Origin: Streptomyces sp. ICC1
GTDB taxonomy: Bacteria; Actinomycetota; Actinomycetes; Streptomycetales; Streptomycetaceae
NCBI RefSeq assembly: GCF_003287935.1
Contig: NZ_CP030287.1
Location: 5,969,022-6,033,021, forward strand
Direction: 5' to 3'
DNA length: 64,000 nt
Part shown: positions 48,535 to 58,776 of the stretch, one piece after another
Position numbering within the stretch: the stretch's first letter is position 1
Layout of the letters: every line of letters begins with the position of its first letter
Program-made: the position numbers and the translations under genes
The notes under the pieces: model-generated
What the model saw: only the letters and a program-made list of their open reading frames with translations
What the model was told of the DNA's origin: nothing
The model's database searches: none

Positions 48535-49608
48535 ATGAAACTCCGACCGCGGGCCTTGTCGGCCCTCCTGGTCTCGGCGGCCGTAGCCGTGACCGCGGCC
48601 GCCGGACTCGGCGCCACCGCGCTCACCGCGCAGGCGACGCCCGACTCCGGCAGCATCCACATGAACATGGACCACTCCGCCGTGGCGGCGCTCGCCGGGG
48701 GCGACGACCCCGACGGCGACGGCTACATCCCGGCCGTGCCGCAGGTCACCGGCGTGACCCCGTCCTGGAACAACCCGCCGGACCGCTACTTCCACGAGTT
48801 CCAGGCCAACTGCGCGGTCACCAAGACCGCACCCGACGACCCGATCGTGTACGCGGGCCGGCCCGGCGCCTCGCACGACCACACCTTCATGGGCAACACC
48901 GGCACGGACGGCAACAGCACCACCGCCTCGCTGAGCGCCGGCGGCACGGCCTGCACCGCGGTCGGCGACCTCTCCGGCTACTGGATGCCGACGCTCTTCA
49001 ACGGCAGCCAGAAGGTCCTGCCCACCGGCCCCCAGGTCATCTACTACAAGACCGGGGTCACCGACTACACGAGCGTGCGCCCCTTCCCCAAGGGTCTGCG
49101 CTTCCTCGTCGGCAGCCCGACCCAGACCGCGGCGGAGTTCCGCGGGCACAAGGGCTGGGTCGAGGGCTGGGAGTGCGGCGACAGCTTCAAGAACACCGAG
49201 TTCCCGGCGAACTGCCCGGCCGGCACCCAGCTCAACATCCGTATGCAGTCGCCCAGTTGCTGGGACGGCAAGAACCTCGACACGCCCGACCACAAGGCGC
49301 ACATGGCCTACCCGGTCACGAAGCCGGGCAACAACGACAACGTCTGCCCCGCCTCCCACCCGGTCGCGGTCCCGATGGTCGAGTTCAAGATGGCCTTCCC
49401 GGTCAGCGGGGACATGTCGCAGGTCAGGCTGGCCAGCGGGTCCGGCCACTCCTTCCACTACGACTTCTTCAACGCGTGGGACGAGCGCACGCTCAAGGCC
49501 ATGGTCGACCAGTGCATCAAGGGCGGCCTGCAGTGCAACAACCGCGGTTTCGACCAGTACCACCCGGAGGCCGGCACGGTGCTCGGCCCCGACGGCCGCC
49601 TGCCGTAG
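48535..49608 (+). CDS. Secreted DUF1996 protein
   Basis: 357 residues with GGAG upstream and a signal peptide (LSALLVSAAVAVTAAAGLGA). The DUF1996 domain is evident from FHEFQANCAV, RPGASHDHTFMGNT, GYWMPTLF and WDGKNLDTPDHKAHMAYP, with conserved His and Cys residues. The family is known from fungal and actinobacterial secretomes and often linked with cell-wall polysaccharide; the activity is not established. Comes after the discoidin protein gene but with its own promoter and operator. Confidence 0.9.
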   Translation: MKLRPRALSALLVSAAVAVTAAAGLGATALTAQATPDSGSIHMNMDHSAVAALAGGDDPDGDGYIPAVPQVTGVTPSWNNPPDRYFHEFQANCAVTKTAPDDPIVYAGRPGASHDHTFMGNTGTDGNSTTASLSAGGTACTAVGDLSGYWMPTLFNGSQKVLPTGPQVIYYKTGVTDYTSVRPFPKGLRFLVGSPTQTAAEFRGHKGWVEGWECGDSFKNTEFPANCPAGTQLNIRMQSPSCWDGKNLDTPDHKAHMAYPVTKPGNNDNVCPASHPVAVPMVEFKMAFPVSGDMSQVRLASGSGHSFHYDFFNAWDERTLKAMVDQCIKGGLQCNNRGFDQYHPEAGTVLGPDGRLP

Positions 49609-49839
49609 CGCCGGCCGTGGCCGTCCCCCCGGTCGCCGACCCGGGCGCCCACGCCGGCCAAGGGTGACGGCGGGATCGACGACTTCGACATCTGCGCGTC
49701 GGGCCGGTACGTACGGCTCCCCGTGACCCGGCGGGGAACCGGTTGCGGCAACTCCCCGTTCCACCCGCCCACCCCGCGCGCCGCCCGGTCCGACCGGGCG
49801 GCGCGCGGTCGCGCGTTCGCGGCCGCCCGCCCGCCCCGC
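49609..49839. other. Intergenic, no gene
   Basis: 231 bp between convergent genes; GC-rich with short inverted repeats (for example GCGCGCCGCCCGG and CCGGGCGGCGCGC near 49776-49806, a probable bidirectional terminator). Confidence 0.5.
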
Positions 49840-50781
49840 TCAGACCTCCAGGACGATCTTGCCTGCGGTGTGTCCGGCCCGGCTCAGCTCGAAGGCCGCC
49901 GCCAGTTCCGCGAGCGGGAAGGTCTCGGCGACGGTGACGGTGAGCTGCCCGGAGTCGGCGAGGCGGCCCAGCTCGGCGAGCTCGGCGCCGCTGGGCCGTA
50001 CCCACATCCACTGGCCGTCGGCGCCGAGGACGGTGTGGTCGGCGATGGAGGCGTGCCGTCCCCCTTCGGCCAGCACCGCGAGGGTGCTGTCGAGGACGCC
50101 GCCCACGAAGTCGGCGACGACGGTGACCCCGTCGGGCGCCAGCTCGCGGACCCGGCCCGCGAGGCCGTCCCCGTACTCGACGGGCTCGCAGCCGAGCGCG
50201 CGCAGCCGGTCGTGGTTGCGCGCGGAGGCGGTGCCGATGACCCGGGCGCCGAGCGCGCGGGCGATCTGCACGCCGAGGGTGCCGACGCCGCCGGCCGCAC
50301 CGTGGACGAGGACGGTGTCCCCCTTGCCGGTGTCGAGGCGGGTGAGCAGCTGGTAGGCGGTCAGGCCCGCCAGGGGCAGTCCCGCGGCCTGCCGCCAGTC
50401 CAGGGAGGCGGGCTTGTGCGCGAGGGCCCGTACGGGCACGGTCACGAACTCGGCGAAGGTCCCGCCGTGCACGTAGTCCTTGCGGGCGTAGGCGATGACC
50501 TCGTCGCCGGCCGTGAACTCGGGGGTGTCGATGCCGACGAACTCCACGGTCCCAGCCACGTCCCAGCCGGGGACGACCGGGTGGACGACGTCCATGAGGC
50601 CGTCGAGGCCGCCCGCCATGATCTTCCAGTCGACGGGGTTGACGGAGGCGCAGCGGACGCGGACGAGGACCTCGCCGGGACCCACCTTGGGGACCGGGAG
50701 CCGGATCTCGGAGAGCACCTCGTTCCCGCCGTACGTCTCGTACGCCATCGCCCGCATGGTGCCCTCTGCCTCTTCGGACAT
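49840..50781 (-). CDS. NADP-dependent MDR-family quinone oxidoreductase
   Basis: 313 residues from ATG at 50781. GroES-like N-terminal domain (VPKVGPGEVLVRVRCASVNP) and Rossmann domain (VLVHGAAGGVGTLGVQIARA) define a zinc-free medium-chain dehydrogenase/reductase like quinone reductase. Reduces quinones or enones with NADPH; substrate unknown. No operon partner. Confidence 0.9.
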   Translation of the reverse strand: MSEEAEGTMRAMAYETYGGNEVLSEIRLPVPKVGPGEVLVRVRCASVNPVDWKIMAGGLDGLMDVVHPVVPGWDVAGTVEFVGIDTPEFTAGDEVIAYARKDYVHGGTFAEFVTVPVRALAHKPASLDWRQAAGLPLAGLTAYQLLTRLDTGKGDTVLVHGAAGGVGTLGVQIARALGARVIGTASARNHDRLRALGCEPVEYGDGLAGRVRELAPDGVTVVADFVGGVLDSTLAVLAEGGRHASIADHTVLGADGQWMWVRPSGAELAELGRLADSGQLTVTVAETFPLAELAAAFELSRAGHTAGKIVLEV

Positions 50782-50911
50782 GCGCCTCGCCTCTCCCTGA
50801 ACCGGTGGTGCCTGGCCCCTTCTCCATCCCACCACGAAATGCCGCGCCCGCCCGGGGAGGACGGGCGGGCGCGGCGCGGCGGAGCGGGCGGAGCGGGCGG
50901 AGCGGGGTGGG

Positions 50912-52321
50912 CTACAGGGCCCGGTGGGCGGCGATCACGTCCGCGTAGTGGCGGCCGCTGGTCTTGACCGTGCGCTCTTGCGTGTCGTAGTCCACGTGGA
51001 CCAGGCCGAAGCGCTTGTCGTAGCCGTAGGCCCATTCGAAGTTGTCGAGGAGGGACCAGGCGTAGTAGCCGGCCAGCGGTGCGCCGCGGCGGGCCGCGCG
51101 GGCGCAGGCGGCCAGGTGGGCGGTGAGGTACGCGCTGCGCTCGGGGTCGTGGACGCTGCCGTCGGGGGCGATGGTGTCGGGGTAGGAGGAGCCGTTCTCG
51201 GTGATGTGGATGCGCCGGGCCCCGTACTCCTCGGTGAGGCGCATGATCAGGGTCTCCAGGCCGTCGGCGTCGACCTCCCAGTCCATTCCGGTGCGCTGGA
51301 CGTCGGGCCGGTCGATCATCCGGGCGTAGGGGGCGGGGCCGTGCGGGTCGGCGGTGACCACTTGCGGGAAGTAGTAGTTCAGGCCGATCCAGTCGAGCGG
51401 GGCGGCGATGGTCTCGAGGTCGCCGGGGCGTTCGGGCAGCTCCACGCCGTAGACCTCGAGCATGTCGGCGGGGAAGCCGCGGCCGTGGACCGGGTCGAGC
51501 CACCAGCGGTTGACGTGGCCGTCCATCCGCCGGGCGGCGGCGCGGTCGGCGTCGCTGTCACTGGCGGGCGCGACGGTGGAGAGGTTGTTGACGATGCCGA
51601 TCTGCGCGCCGGGTGCTGCGGCACGCACGGCCTGGGCCGCGAGTCCGTGGCCGAGGAGCAGGTGGTACGAGGCCCGGACGGCGGCGGTGAGGTCGCTGAC
51701 GCCGGGGGCCATCCTGCCTTCGAGGTGGCCGATCCAGGCGGAGCACAGCGGTTCGTTGAGCGTGGCCCACTGGGTGACGCGGTCGCCGAGGCGGCCCGCG
51801 ACGAGGCTGGTGTACGCGGCGAAGTGCTCGGCGGTGTCCCGCTCCGGCCAACCGCCCCGGTCCTGGAGGGCCTGGGGCAGGTCCCAGTGGTAGAGGGTGA
51901 CGGAGGGTTCGATGCCGGCGTCGAGGAGTCCGTCGATCAGCCGGTCGTAGAAGTCGAGGCCCTTGTCGTTGGCGGGGCCGTCGCCGCCGGGCAGCACGCG
52001 CGGCCAGGCGACGGAGAGCCGGTAGGCGTTGGTGCCGAGCTGCCGCATCAGGTCGATGTCGCCCTGCCACCGGTGGTAGTGGTCGCAGGCGGTGTCGCCG
52101 TTGTGGCCGCCGTCGATGGCGCCGGGGGTGCGGGTGAAGCTGTCCCAGATGGAGGGGGCGCGGCCGTCTTCGGCGACGGCGCCCTCGATCTGGTAGGCGG
52201 AGGTCGCGGTGCCCCAGGCGAAGTCGCGCGGCAGGGCGGCGAGGTCGATGGGGGCGGGGTCGTAGGAGGTGCGGGCGGCGGTGGTCCGGCCCGCGTCGAA
52301 ACGGGTTTCCGAAAGGGTCAT
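50912..52321 (-). CDS. GH1 beta-glucosidase
   Basis: 469 residues. Family 1 glycoside hydrolase with acid/base Glu in [12 protein letters not shown] and nucleophile Glu in HITENGSSY, plus [15 protein letters not shown] at the N-terminus. No signal peptide, so it splits imported beta-glucosides in the cytoplasm. Its ATG overlaps the stop of the upstream permease (ATGA), so it is the last gene of the sugar ABC operon. Confidence 0.95.
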   Translation of the reverse strand: MTLSETRFDAGRTTAARTSYDPAPIDLAALPRDFAWGTATSAYQIEGAVAEDGRAPSIWDSFTRTPGAIDGGHNGDTACDHYHRWQGDIDLMRQLGTNAYRLSVAWPRVLPGGDGPANDKGLDFYDRLIDGLLDAGIEPSVTLYHWDLPQALQDRGGWPERDTAEHFAAYTSLVAGRLGDRVTQWATLNEPLCSAWIGHLEGRMAPGVSDLTAAVRASYHLLLGHGLAAQAVRAAAPGAQIGIVNNLSTVAPASDSDADRAAARRMDGHVNRWWLDPVHGRGFPADMLEVYGVELPERPGDLETIAAPLDWIGLNYYFPQVVTADPHGPAPYARMIDRPDVQRTGMDWEVDADGLETLIMRLTEEYGARRIHITENGSSYPDTIAPDGSVHDPERSAYLTAHLAACARAARRGAPLAGYYAWSLLDNFEWAYGYDKRFGLVHVDYDTQERTVKTSGRHYADVIAAHRAL

Positions 52322-53202
52322 TTGACGGCTCCTGCCGTGAGTCCGGCCACCAAGTACCTCTGGAGCAGCAGGAATCCGGCGACGACGGGGATGCTGACGA
52401 CGAGCGAGGCGGCCATGATCTGGTTCCAGTAGACGTCGTTCTGCGTGGAGTAGCCCTGCAGCCCGATGGCCAGGGTCCGGGTGGCTTCGTTCGTCATGAC
52501 GGAGGCGAAGAGGACCTCGCCCCAGGCGGTCATGAACGCGTAGACGGCGACGGCGATGATGCCGGGCACGGCGGCCGGGATGACGACGCGGAAGAGTGCG
52601 CCGAGGGGGCCGCAACCGTCCACCGTGGCGGCCTCGTCGAGGTCGCGGGGCACCGAGTCGAAGTACCCGATGAGCATCCAGATGGAGAAGGGGAGGGAGA
52701 AGGTGAGATAGGTGAGGATCAGCCCGCCCCGGGATCCGTACAGGGCGATCCCGGTGGTGTTCCCGATGTTCACGAAGATCAGGAACAGCGGGAGGAGGAA
52801 GAGGATCCCGGGGAACATCTGGGTGGAGAGCACCGTGACGGTGAACAGGCGCTTGCCGCGGAAGCGGTAGCGGCTGACCGCGTACGCCGCGAAGACGGCG
52901 ATCACGACGGAGCAGGCGGTGGCCGCGCCGGCCACGATGAGCGAGTTCACGAAGTACTTGGCGAGCGGGATGGTGTGCCAGATGTCGATGTAGGGGCGGA
53001 CGGTGAGCCCGCTGGGGATCCAGCGGAACTGGCCGGCCACGTCCTTGAGGGGTTTGAGGGAGCTGGTGACCATCACGTAGACGGGCACCAGGACGAAGAC
53101 GGAGAGGACGGCGAGGAAGAGCGCCCGGATCACCTTGAAAGAGACCGGCGGATCCAGGGGCGACCTCGTACGGGTCCGCGCGCGGCGGCCGTGGTCAGAC
53201 AT
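52318..53202 (-). CDS. Carbohydrate ABC transporter permease (MalG-like)
   Basis: 294 residues, six membrane helices, with the ATPase-contacting EAA loop [20 protein letters not shown]. Second permease of a CUT1-type importer. Overlaps the first permease by 8 bp and GH1 by 4 bp. No ATPase gene is in the operon; a shared MsiK-type ATPase encoded elsewhere is usual in Streptomyces. Confidence 0.94.
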   Translation of the reverse strand: MSDHGRRARTRTRSPLDPPVSFKVIRALFLAVLSVFVLVPVYVMVTSSLKPLKDVAGQFRWIPSGLTVRPYIDIWHTIPLAKYFVNSLIVAGAATACSVVIAVFAAYAVSRYRFRGKRLFTVTVLSTQMFPGILFLLPLFLIFVNIGNTTGIALYGSRGGLILTYLTFSLPFSIWMLIGYFDSVPRDLDEAATVDGCGPLGALFRVVIPAAVPGIIAVAVYAFMTAWGEVLFASVMTNEATRTLAIGLQGYSTQNDVYWNQIMAASLVVSIPVVAGFLLLQRYLVAGLTAGAVK

Positions 53203-54190
53203 CGGACTCCCTCCGTCCCCGTGTCGTGACGAACAGGTAGACGGCGGTGACGAGCAGCAGGAACAGCAGCAGGAGGACGGACATGGCCGATCCGGTGCCG
53301 AAGTTCCATGTCACGAAGCTGGATTGGTAGATGTGGATGGAGACGAGGTCGGCCGCCTCGGGTGCGGCCTTGCCGAACAGCACGAAGGGCGTGCCGAAGT
53401 CGTTGAAGGTCCACAGGAACAGCACCAGGACCAGGACCTGGTTGACGGCGCTGACCGAGGGCAGGGTGATCCGGCGGATCTGCTGCCAGATCCCGGCCCC
53501 GTCCAGGGCGGCCGCCTCGTAGAGGTCCTTCGGGATGTTCTGGAGGGCGGCCATCACGATGAGGAACGCGAACGGCCAGCCCTTCCAGACGGAGATGATC
53601 AGCAGTGCCCAGAAGCTGTTGTCACCCAGCAGCCAGAAGGTGTGGTCGGCGCCGCCGAGGCCCAGCTGGTCGTGGATGACGTGGTTCACCAGGCCGTTGT
53701 CCCGCTGGAACATGAACGCCCAGGTGATCACGGCCGCGTAGACCGGGAGCGCGTAGGGGATCAGGAACAGCGCGCGCAGGATGCCGCGGCCCCGGAAGGT
53801 CTCCTGCATGAACACGGCCGCGGCGGTGCCGAGGAACCAGCACAGTCCGACGGACAGGAGGGTGAACAGCACCGTCGTGTAGAAGGAGTTGAGGAGGGCC
53901 TCGCCGACGGGCTTGTTGATGTCGACGGCGAGTTCGTAGTTGTCGAAGCCCGACCAGGGGGCGCTGGACCAGTTCCGGATGAAGAACTGGGTCAGCTGCC
54001 GGAAGCTCATCGTGATGCCCATGACCATGGGGATCAGGTGGATGAGCAGTTCGAGGATCAGGGCGGGCAGGAGCAGGAGGTACGGCAGGGCGGCGCGCTT
54101 GGCGCGGCCGGGCCGGCGCACGCGTGCGGTCGTGCGCCGGACCTTCCCCTCCGTGGCGACCGGTCTTTCCGCTACGGGTGTCGCAGGCAT
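53195..54190 (-). CDS. Carbohydrate ABC transporter permease (MalF-like)
   Basis: 331 residues with six core membrane helices and the EAA loop YEAAALDGAGIWQQIRRITL. First permease of the CUT1-type importer, immediately downstream of the binding-protein gene (10-bp gap). Confidence 0.94.
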   Translation of the reverse strand: MPATPVAERPVATEGKVRRTTARVRRPGRAKRAALPYLLLLPALILELLIHLIPMVMGITMSFRQLTQFFIRNWSSAPWSGFDNYELAVDINKPVGEALLNSFYTTVLFTLLSVGLCWFLGTAAAVFMQETFRGRGILRALFLIPYALPVYAAVITWAFMFQRDNGLVNHVIHDQLGLGGADHTFWLLGDNSFWALLIISVWKGWPFAFLIVMAALQNIPKDLYEAAALDGAGIWQQIRRITLPSVSAVNQVLVLVLFLWTFNDFGTPFVLFGKAAPEAADLVSIHIYQSSFVTWNFGTGSAMSVLLLLFLLLVTAVYLFVTTRGRRESDV

Positions 54191-54200
54191 GGAACGGGTC

Positions 54201-55520
54201 TCACTTCTGCATCTGCTGCTGGGCCTTGGTGAGCCGCGCCTTGACCGACTCCGCGGTCACCGGGCGGCCGGCCGCGGCCTCGGCGAAGAGCTCCTTGACG
54301 GCCGTGCCGACGGCGGTCTCGAACTGCGACTCCTCGGGGACCTGCGGCAGCGGGGCGGCGCTCGTCGAGAGCGTGTTGCGCAGCACGGTGAGGTCGGCGT
54401 TGGCGAAGGCCGGGTCGGCCTGGGCGGCCTTGACCGGCGGGATGGACCCGTAGGTCTTGTTGAGGAGCTTCTGCTCCTCGTCGCTGGTCATGAACTTCAC
54501 GAACTTCAGGGAGCCGTCGAGGTTGTCGGTGTTCTTGAAGACGGCCATGTTGATGCCGGCGACCATGGAGTTGACGTTCTTGCCGGTGCCGGGGGTGCCG
54601 CCGGCCGGGACCGGGACGGGGGCGACGCCCCAGTCGCCCTCCTTCATCCCCTGGGTCTTGAAGCTGCTGGCCGCGCTCTGCCACAGGACCATGGCCGTCT
54701 TGCCGTTGGCGAAGTCCTGGAGGGACTGGTTCTTGTCGTACTCCGCGTTGCCCGGAGCGATGATCTTGTCCTTGGCCATCAGGTCGACGTACTGCTTGAC
54801 GGCCTCGACGTTGGCGGGGGTGTCGAAGGTGGGCTTGCCCGAGGCGTCGAAGAAGCTCGCGCCGTGCTGCTGAGAGAAGACGAAGGCCTGGTGGATGTTG
54901 TTGGAGAGGTTCGAGCCCTCCGCGCCGAGCGCCCACTTGCCGTCCTTGGACAGCTTCTGGCCGATGGTGACCATCTCGTCCCAGGTGGCCGGGGGCTTCT
55001 CGATGCCCGCCTCCTGGAACATCTTCTTGTTGTAGTAGAGCGCGTACGACATCGAGTACAGCGGGACGGCGGCCGGGTCCTTGCCCGCGGCGCCCGCCGA
55101 GCCGATGGCGGAGTCGACGAAGCGGTCCTTGCCGCCGATGGCGTCGAAGTTCTTGGCGTCCCAGGGCAGCAGGGCCCCGGTGGCCTGGAGGGACGAGGAC
55201 CAGGTGTTGCCGATGTTGAGGACGTCCGGGCCCTGCCCGGACGCGGTGGCGGCGAGGATGCGGTTGAGCAGGTCCGACCACGGGACCACTTCGAGCTTGA
55301 CCTTGATGCCGGTCTGCTCCTCGAACTTCTTCAGCTCCGGGCCGAGGGTCGCCTGGTCCGCCGCGATGTCGGGGCCCTGGTTGGAGGCCCAGTAGGTGAG
55401 CTCCTTGGGGGCGGTGTTCGATCCGCCCTCGTTCTCCGCGGATCCGCCCCCGCAGGCGGTGGCGGCTGCGAGCATGGAGACGGTGACGGCGGTGACGGCG
55501 ACGGCTCGGGTTCTGCGCAT
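54201..55520 (-). CDS. Sugar-binding lipoprotein of the ABC importer
   Basis: 439 residues from ATG at 55520. Lipoprotein signal ends SMLAAATAC; the mature part is a family 1 extracellular solute-binding protein (GPDVLNIGNTWSSSLQATGA, ANGKTAMVLWQSAASS). Captures the sugar outside the membrane and delivers it to the two permeases. With a cytoplasmic GH1 enzyme in the operon the ligand is probably a beta-linked oligosaccharide such as cellobiose, but this is inferred. Confidence 0.93.
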   Translation of the reverse strand: MRRTRAVAVTAVTVSMLAAATACGGGSAENEGGSNTAPKELTYWASNQGPDIAADQATLGPELKKFEEQTGIKVKLEVVPWSDLLNRILAATASGQGPDVLNIGNTWSSSLQATGALLPWDAKNFDAIGGKDRFVDSAIGSAGAAGKDPAAVPLYSMSYALYYNKKMFQEAGIEKPPATWDEMVTIGQKLSKDGKWALGAEGSNLSNNIHQAFVFSQQHGASFFDASGKPTFDTPANVEAVKQYVDLMAKDKIIAPGNAEYDKNQSLQDFANGKTAMVLWQSAASSFKTQGMKEGDWGVAPVPVPAGGTPGTGKNVNSMVAGINMAVFKNTDNLDGSLKFVKFMTSDEEQKLLNKTYGSIPPVKAAQADPAFANADLTVLRNTLSTSAAPLPQVPEESQFETAVGTAVKELFAEAAAGRPVTAESVKARLTKAQQQMQK

Positions 55521-55620
55521 GGCGGCTCGGTCCCTTTCGGCAAGGTCGGTAAGAAAGGCCTGCGAAGCGGTGCGAGTACCGGGCCCCAACCCGGTACGGG
55601 CGGCCCCGTTTGATCCAGGC

Positions 55621-55643
55621 CTTAATTTAGGACGTGAGTTAAG
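55621..55643. promoter_or_regulatory. ROK-type operator between regulator and sugar operon
   Basis: CTTAA and TTAAG arms around 13 bp, in an AT-rich patch (CTTAATTTAGGACGTGAGTT) between the divergent ROK gene and ABC operon. The spacing and AT-rich half-sites fit sites of ROK repressors. Confidence 0.55.
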
Positions 55644-55715
55644 CCTCGTGAAAGGGTCGCGTCAAGAGGTCGCGCAGGGGTATGTTGCGATCGATATGAA
55701 GGCGGAAGGAGCCAC

Positions 55716-57038
55716 ATGACCGCGGGGCGCAGTGGACGTACGGTGCGGGACCTGCGAAGGGGCAACCGCAGCGCCGTGCTGCAGAGGTTGTACTTCGGAG
55801 GGCCCATGAGCCGGCAGGAGCTCGGCCCCGCCACCGGCCTGAGCTCCGGATCCGTCAGCAACGTGGTCGGTGAACTCGTCGCGGACGGACTCCTGGAGGA
55901 AGCCGGGATCGTCGACTCCGACGGCGGCAGGCCCCGCACGCTGCTGCGGATCGCGCCGGGCAGCGCGCACATGATCGGAATCGACGTCGGCGAAACCCGG
56001 GTCAGGGTGGAGCTGTTCGACCTCACCCTCACCGAACTGGCGCGTACGGAGCTCCCGTTGCAGCCGCGCGGCTGCTACGACGTCGGCCCGATCGTCGACC
56101 ACGTACGGACCGGGATCGCCACCGTGCTCGCGGAGGCGGGGGTCGGCACGGACCGGCTCCTCGGGGTCGGGATCGGCGTACCCGGCATCGTGGACCGCGA
56201 CGCGCCGGGCGGAACCGTGGTCCACGGGCAGACCATCGGCTGGGACGCGGTCCCGCTCGAGGAACTGCTGCGCGCGACGGGGGCCGTACCGCCCGAGATC
56301 CCGTACATCATCGACAACGGCGCGCGCACGCTCGGCCAGGCCGAGATGTGGTTCGGCGCCGGGCGGGGCGCGCGCGACGCCGTCGTCGTGCTCTTCGGCT
56401 CCGGCGTCGGCGCGAGCCTGATCACCGACGGCTCCCCGGACGGCGGCGCCACCGAGGGCGCCCCGCTGGAGTGGGGACACCTCACGGTCCAGGTCCGGGG
56501 CCGGCGCTGCCGCTGCGGGGCACTGGGCTGCCTGGAGGCCTACACGGGCGCCGAATCGCTGCTGGCCCGGTGGGCGGAGCGCGGGGGCGACGCCGAGGCG
56601 GTCGCGGGGGACGAGGAGGACGCCCTGGCCGCACTGCTGGCGGCGGCGGGCGGCGGCGACAAAGTCGCCCTGGAGGTCCTCGACGAGACGGCCGAGTACC
56701 TGGGCGCGGGCCTGTCGGACGTGATCAACCTGTTCCAGCCGGAGCGGATCCTGATCGGCGGCTGGGCGGGCCTGATGCTGGGCCCGCACATCCTTCCGGC
56801 GGTACGGGAGCACGCGACCCGCTACTCGCTGCGCCACCCGGCCGCCCGGGTCACCATCGAGATGGGCTCGCTCGGCCCGGACGCGGTCACCGTCGGCGCG
56901 GCCACGCTCCCCCTGGCGGCCTTCTTCGCCAGGGGCGGCCGCCGCACCCCGCCGGAAGCCCCGACCGAGGCCCCGGGCTGGCAGACGGCCCTGGAGGTCC
57001 GCGGCGCGTCCGCCGCTACGGCGACCCGGCAGGCATAG
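55716..57038 (+). CDS. ROK-family transcriptional repressor
   Basis: 440 residues. N-terminal winged helix (MSRQELGPATGLSSGSVSNV) then a sugar-kinase-like ROK domain with the zinc site CRCGALGCLEAY and GIDVGETRVRVELFD. Probably represses the divergent binding protein-permease-GH1 operon until its sugar is present. Confidence 0.93.
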   Translation: MTAGRSGRTVRDLRRGNRSAVLQRLYFGGPMSRQELGPATGLSSGSVSNVVGELVADGLLEEAGIVDSDGGRPRTLLRIAPGSAHMIGIDVGETRVRVELFDLTLTELARTELPLQPRGCYDVGPIVDHVRTGIATVLAEAGVGTDRLLGVGIGVPGIVDRDAPGGTVVHGQTIGWDAVPLEELLRATGAVPPEIPYIIDNGARTLGQAEMWFGAGRGARDAVVVLFGSGVGASLITDGSPDGGATEGAPLEWGHLTVQVRGRRCRCGALGCLEAYTGAESLLARWAERGGDAEAVAGDEEDALAALLAAAGGGDKVALEVLDETAEYLGAGLSDVINLFQPERILIGGWAGLMLGPHILPAVREHATRYSLRHPAARVTIEMGSLGPDAVTVGAATLPLAAFFARGGRRTPPEAPTEAPGWQTALEVRGASAATATRQA

Positions 57039-57143
57039 CCGGTGTGCGGGGGGGTTGCCCGCGGGGTGGGGGTCGCGGACGTGGTGTCAGTGGGCCGGGC
57101 TATCGTTCCGGGCACCGCACACCGACCGTGAGGACCACCAGAA

Positions 57144-58652
57144 GTGACCGGCCTGTCCGCCTTCCCGCTGCCCTTCCAGAGCTCCCGTTCCCCGGCGTTC
57201 GCGACGCCCCGGACACTGCGGGAGCTGCAGATCATGCAGTGCAGCTCGCACCTTCGTGCCAAGCCCGCGTGGTTCGACAAGATGAACGACGCCGACATCG
57301 TCGCCAAGTGGACGCGGGAGGCGCTGGCGCAGGGCCTGACCGAAGCGCAGGTGCGCTACGTTCGCGCCGAGCTGGCGCACTACGCCGCGTTGCGGGACGC
57401 GCGCACGGGCATCGAGGTGTCCGCGGTCGACGGGGTCTGGCAGTCGGACGTACTCGTCGACGAGCAGCTCGGGTCCCGGTTGCGCGAGGCGGTCCGGGTC
57501 CTTGAAGAGGTTCCCGAATCGGAGCTGGACTGGCATCCCGGATCCGGCGGCCAGGTGTTGGATCTCGTGCACCCCTCACTGTTCTGCCTGGTGCGGGAGG
57601 TGAGCGGAGGGCCCGAGCAGGCCTGGCAGAACGCGACGAACCACTACGCGAAGTACGAGTTCTCGGAGAGGTTCCAGTGGCTGCCCACGGACGTGGACGT
57701 CAGTGACGACGGCGCCGTCGCCTTCCGCTCGTACGTCAACAACGTCCACCCCGAGGCGCATCGTGCACTGGAGTCCGTCCTGCCGGACGTGTTCGCGCGC
57801 CTGCGCCCGCTGTTCGAGAACGTGCTCACCGATCTGCGCCACCCGCGGCCCCTGCGGATCGAGGCCGATCCCTACGGATGGTACGACCCGCAACCGGAGC
57901 GTCCGCGCCAGTCGTCCTACAGTGACGACGCGGCCTACAGGGATGCCTGCACTGCCTGGGACGAGGCCTGTGAGGACTGGTGGGAGAACCGCCGCCCGAT
58001 CGTCCCCGACGCTCCGGCCTTCAGCCCGCCCGCACTCCCGGACGCCTCCGCCCGAGTCGACCTGCGCGGCCGCCGGCTCCAGGTCATCGTCAAGCTCGCC
58101 ACCGTCCACCTCACCCCGGACCAGCCCGAGTACCCCGGCGGTTCCTGGCACGTCGAGGGCATGCTGAACGAGCGGATCGTCTCGACCGGCATCTACTACT
58201 GGGACAGCGAGAACATCACCGAGAGCCGGCTGGGATTCCGGGCCGCACTCGACGACCCGGACTATGAACAGAACGACGATGGCGGGCTGCGCGAGGTCTA
58301 CGGCCTCGAGGACGAAGGCGCGCTGAACCAGGTGCTGGGCTCGGTACCGACCCCGGCGGGCCGCTGCCTGGCGTTTCCCAACGTCCTGCAGCACCGCGTG
58401 GACGCGTTCCGCCTCGCGGACCCCACTCGCCCGGGACACCGCAAGATCCTCGCGTTCTTCCTGGTCGACCCGGCGGAGCGGATCGTCTCGACCTCCGACG
58501 TACCGCCGCAGCAGCCCTGGTCCGACACGTCGACCATGACGCTCGAGCAGGCCAAGGCGTACCGCGAAGAACTCATGCGGGAAAGGAAGTTCTTCGTCGA
58601 CGAACACAACGAGCAGCTCTACGAACGGGAGTTCTCGCTCTGCGAGCACTGA
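57144..58652 (+). CDS. DUF4246 protein (2OG-Fe(II) oxygenase-like)
   Basis: 502 residues from GTG at 57144, GAGGA upstream. The C-terminal part has the pattern of a double-stranded beta-helix dioxygenase: PGGSWHVEGMLNERIVSTGI (HxE metal pair) and LQHRVDAFRL (second His) with RPGHRKILAFFLVDP (Arg for 2-oxoglutarate). DUF4246 is most abundant in fungi and patchy in bacteria. Substrate unknown. Stand-alone gene with no obvious operon partner. Confidence 0.85.
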   Translation: MTGLSAFPLPFQSSRSPAFATPRTLRELQIMQCSSHLRAKPAWFDKMNDADIVAKWTREALAQGLTEAQVRYVRAELAHYAALRDARTGIEVSAVDGVWQSDVLVDEQLGSRLREAVRVLEEVPESELDWHPGSGGQVLDLVHPSLFCLVREVSGGPEQAWQNATNHYAKYEFSERFQWLPTDVDVSDDGAVAFRSYVNNVHPEAHRALESVLPDVFARLRPLFENVLTDLRHPRPLRIEADPYGWYDPQPERPRQSSYSDDAAYRDACTAWDEACEDWWENRRPIVPDAPAFSPPALPDASARVDLRGRRLQVIVKLATVHLTPDQPEYPGGSWHVEGMLNERIVSTGIYYWDSENITESRLGFRAALDDPDYEQNDDGGLREVYGLEDEGALNQVLGSVPTPAGRCLAFPNVLQHRVDAFRLADPTRPGHRKILAFFLVDPAERIVSTSDVPPQQPWSDTSTMTLEQAKAYREELMRERKFFVDEHNEQLYEREFSLCEH

Positions 58653-58776
58653 ACCGCGGGTACGGGTGCGGGTGACACGGGAGCCGGCCCGGAGGGCGAC
58701 ACCGGACACCAGGACCTGCCGGAGGCGAGCGCCGGCCGACGTGACGCCGGGGGAGCGGTGCCCGGGCGGCGGCCAC

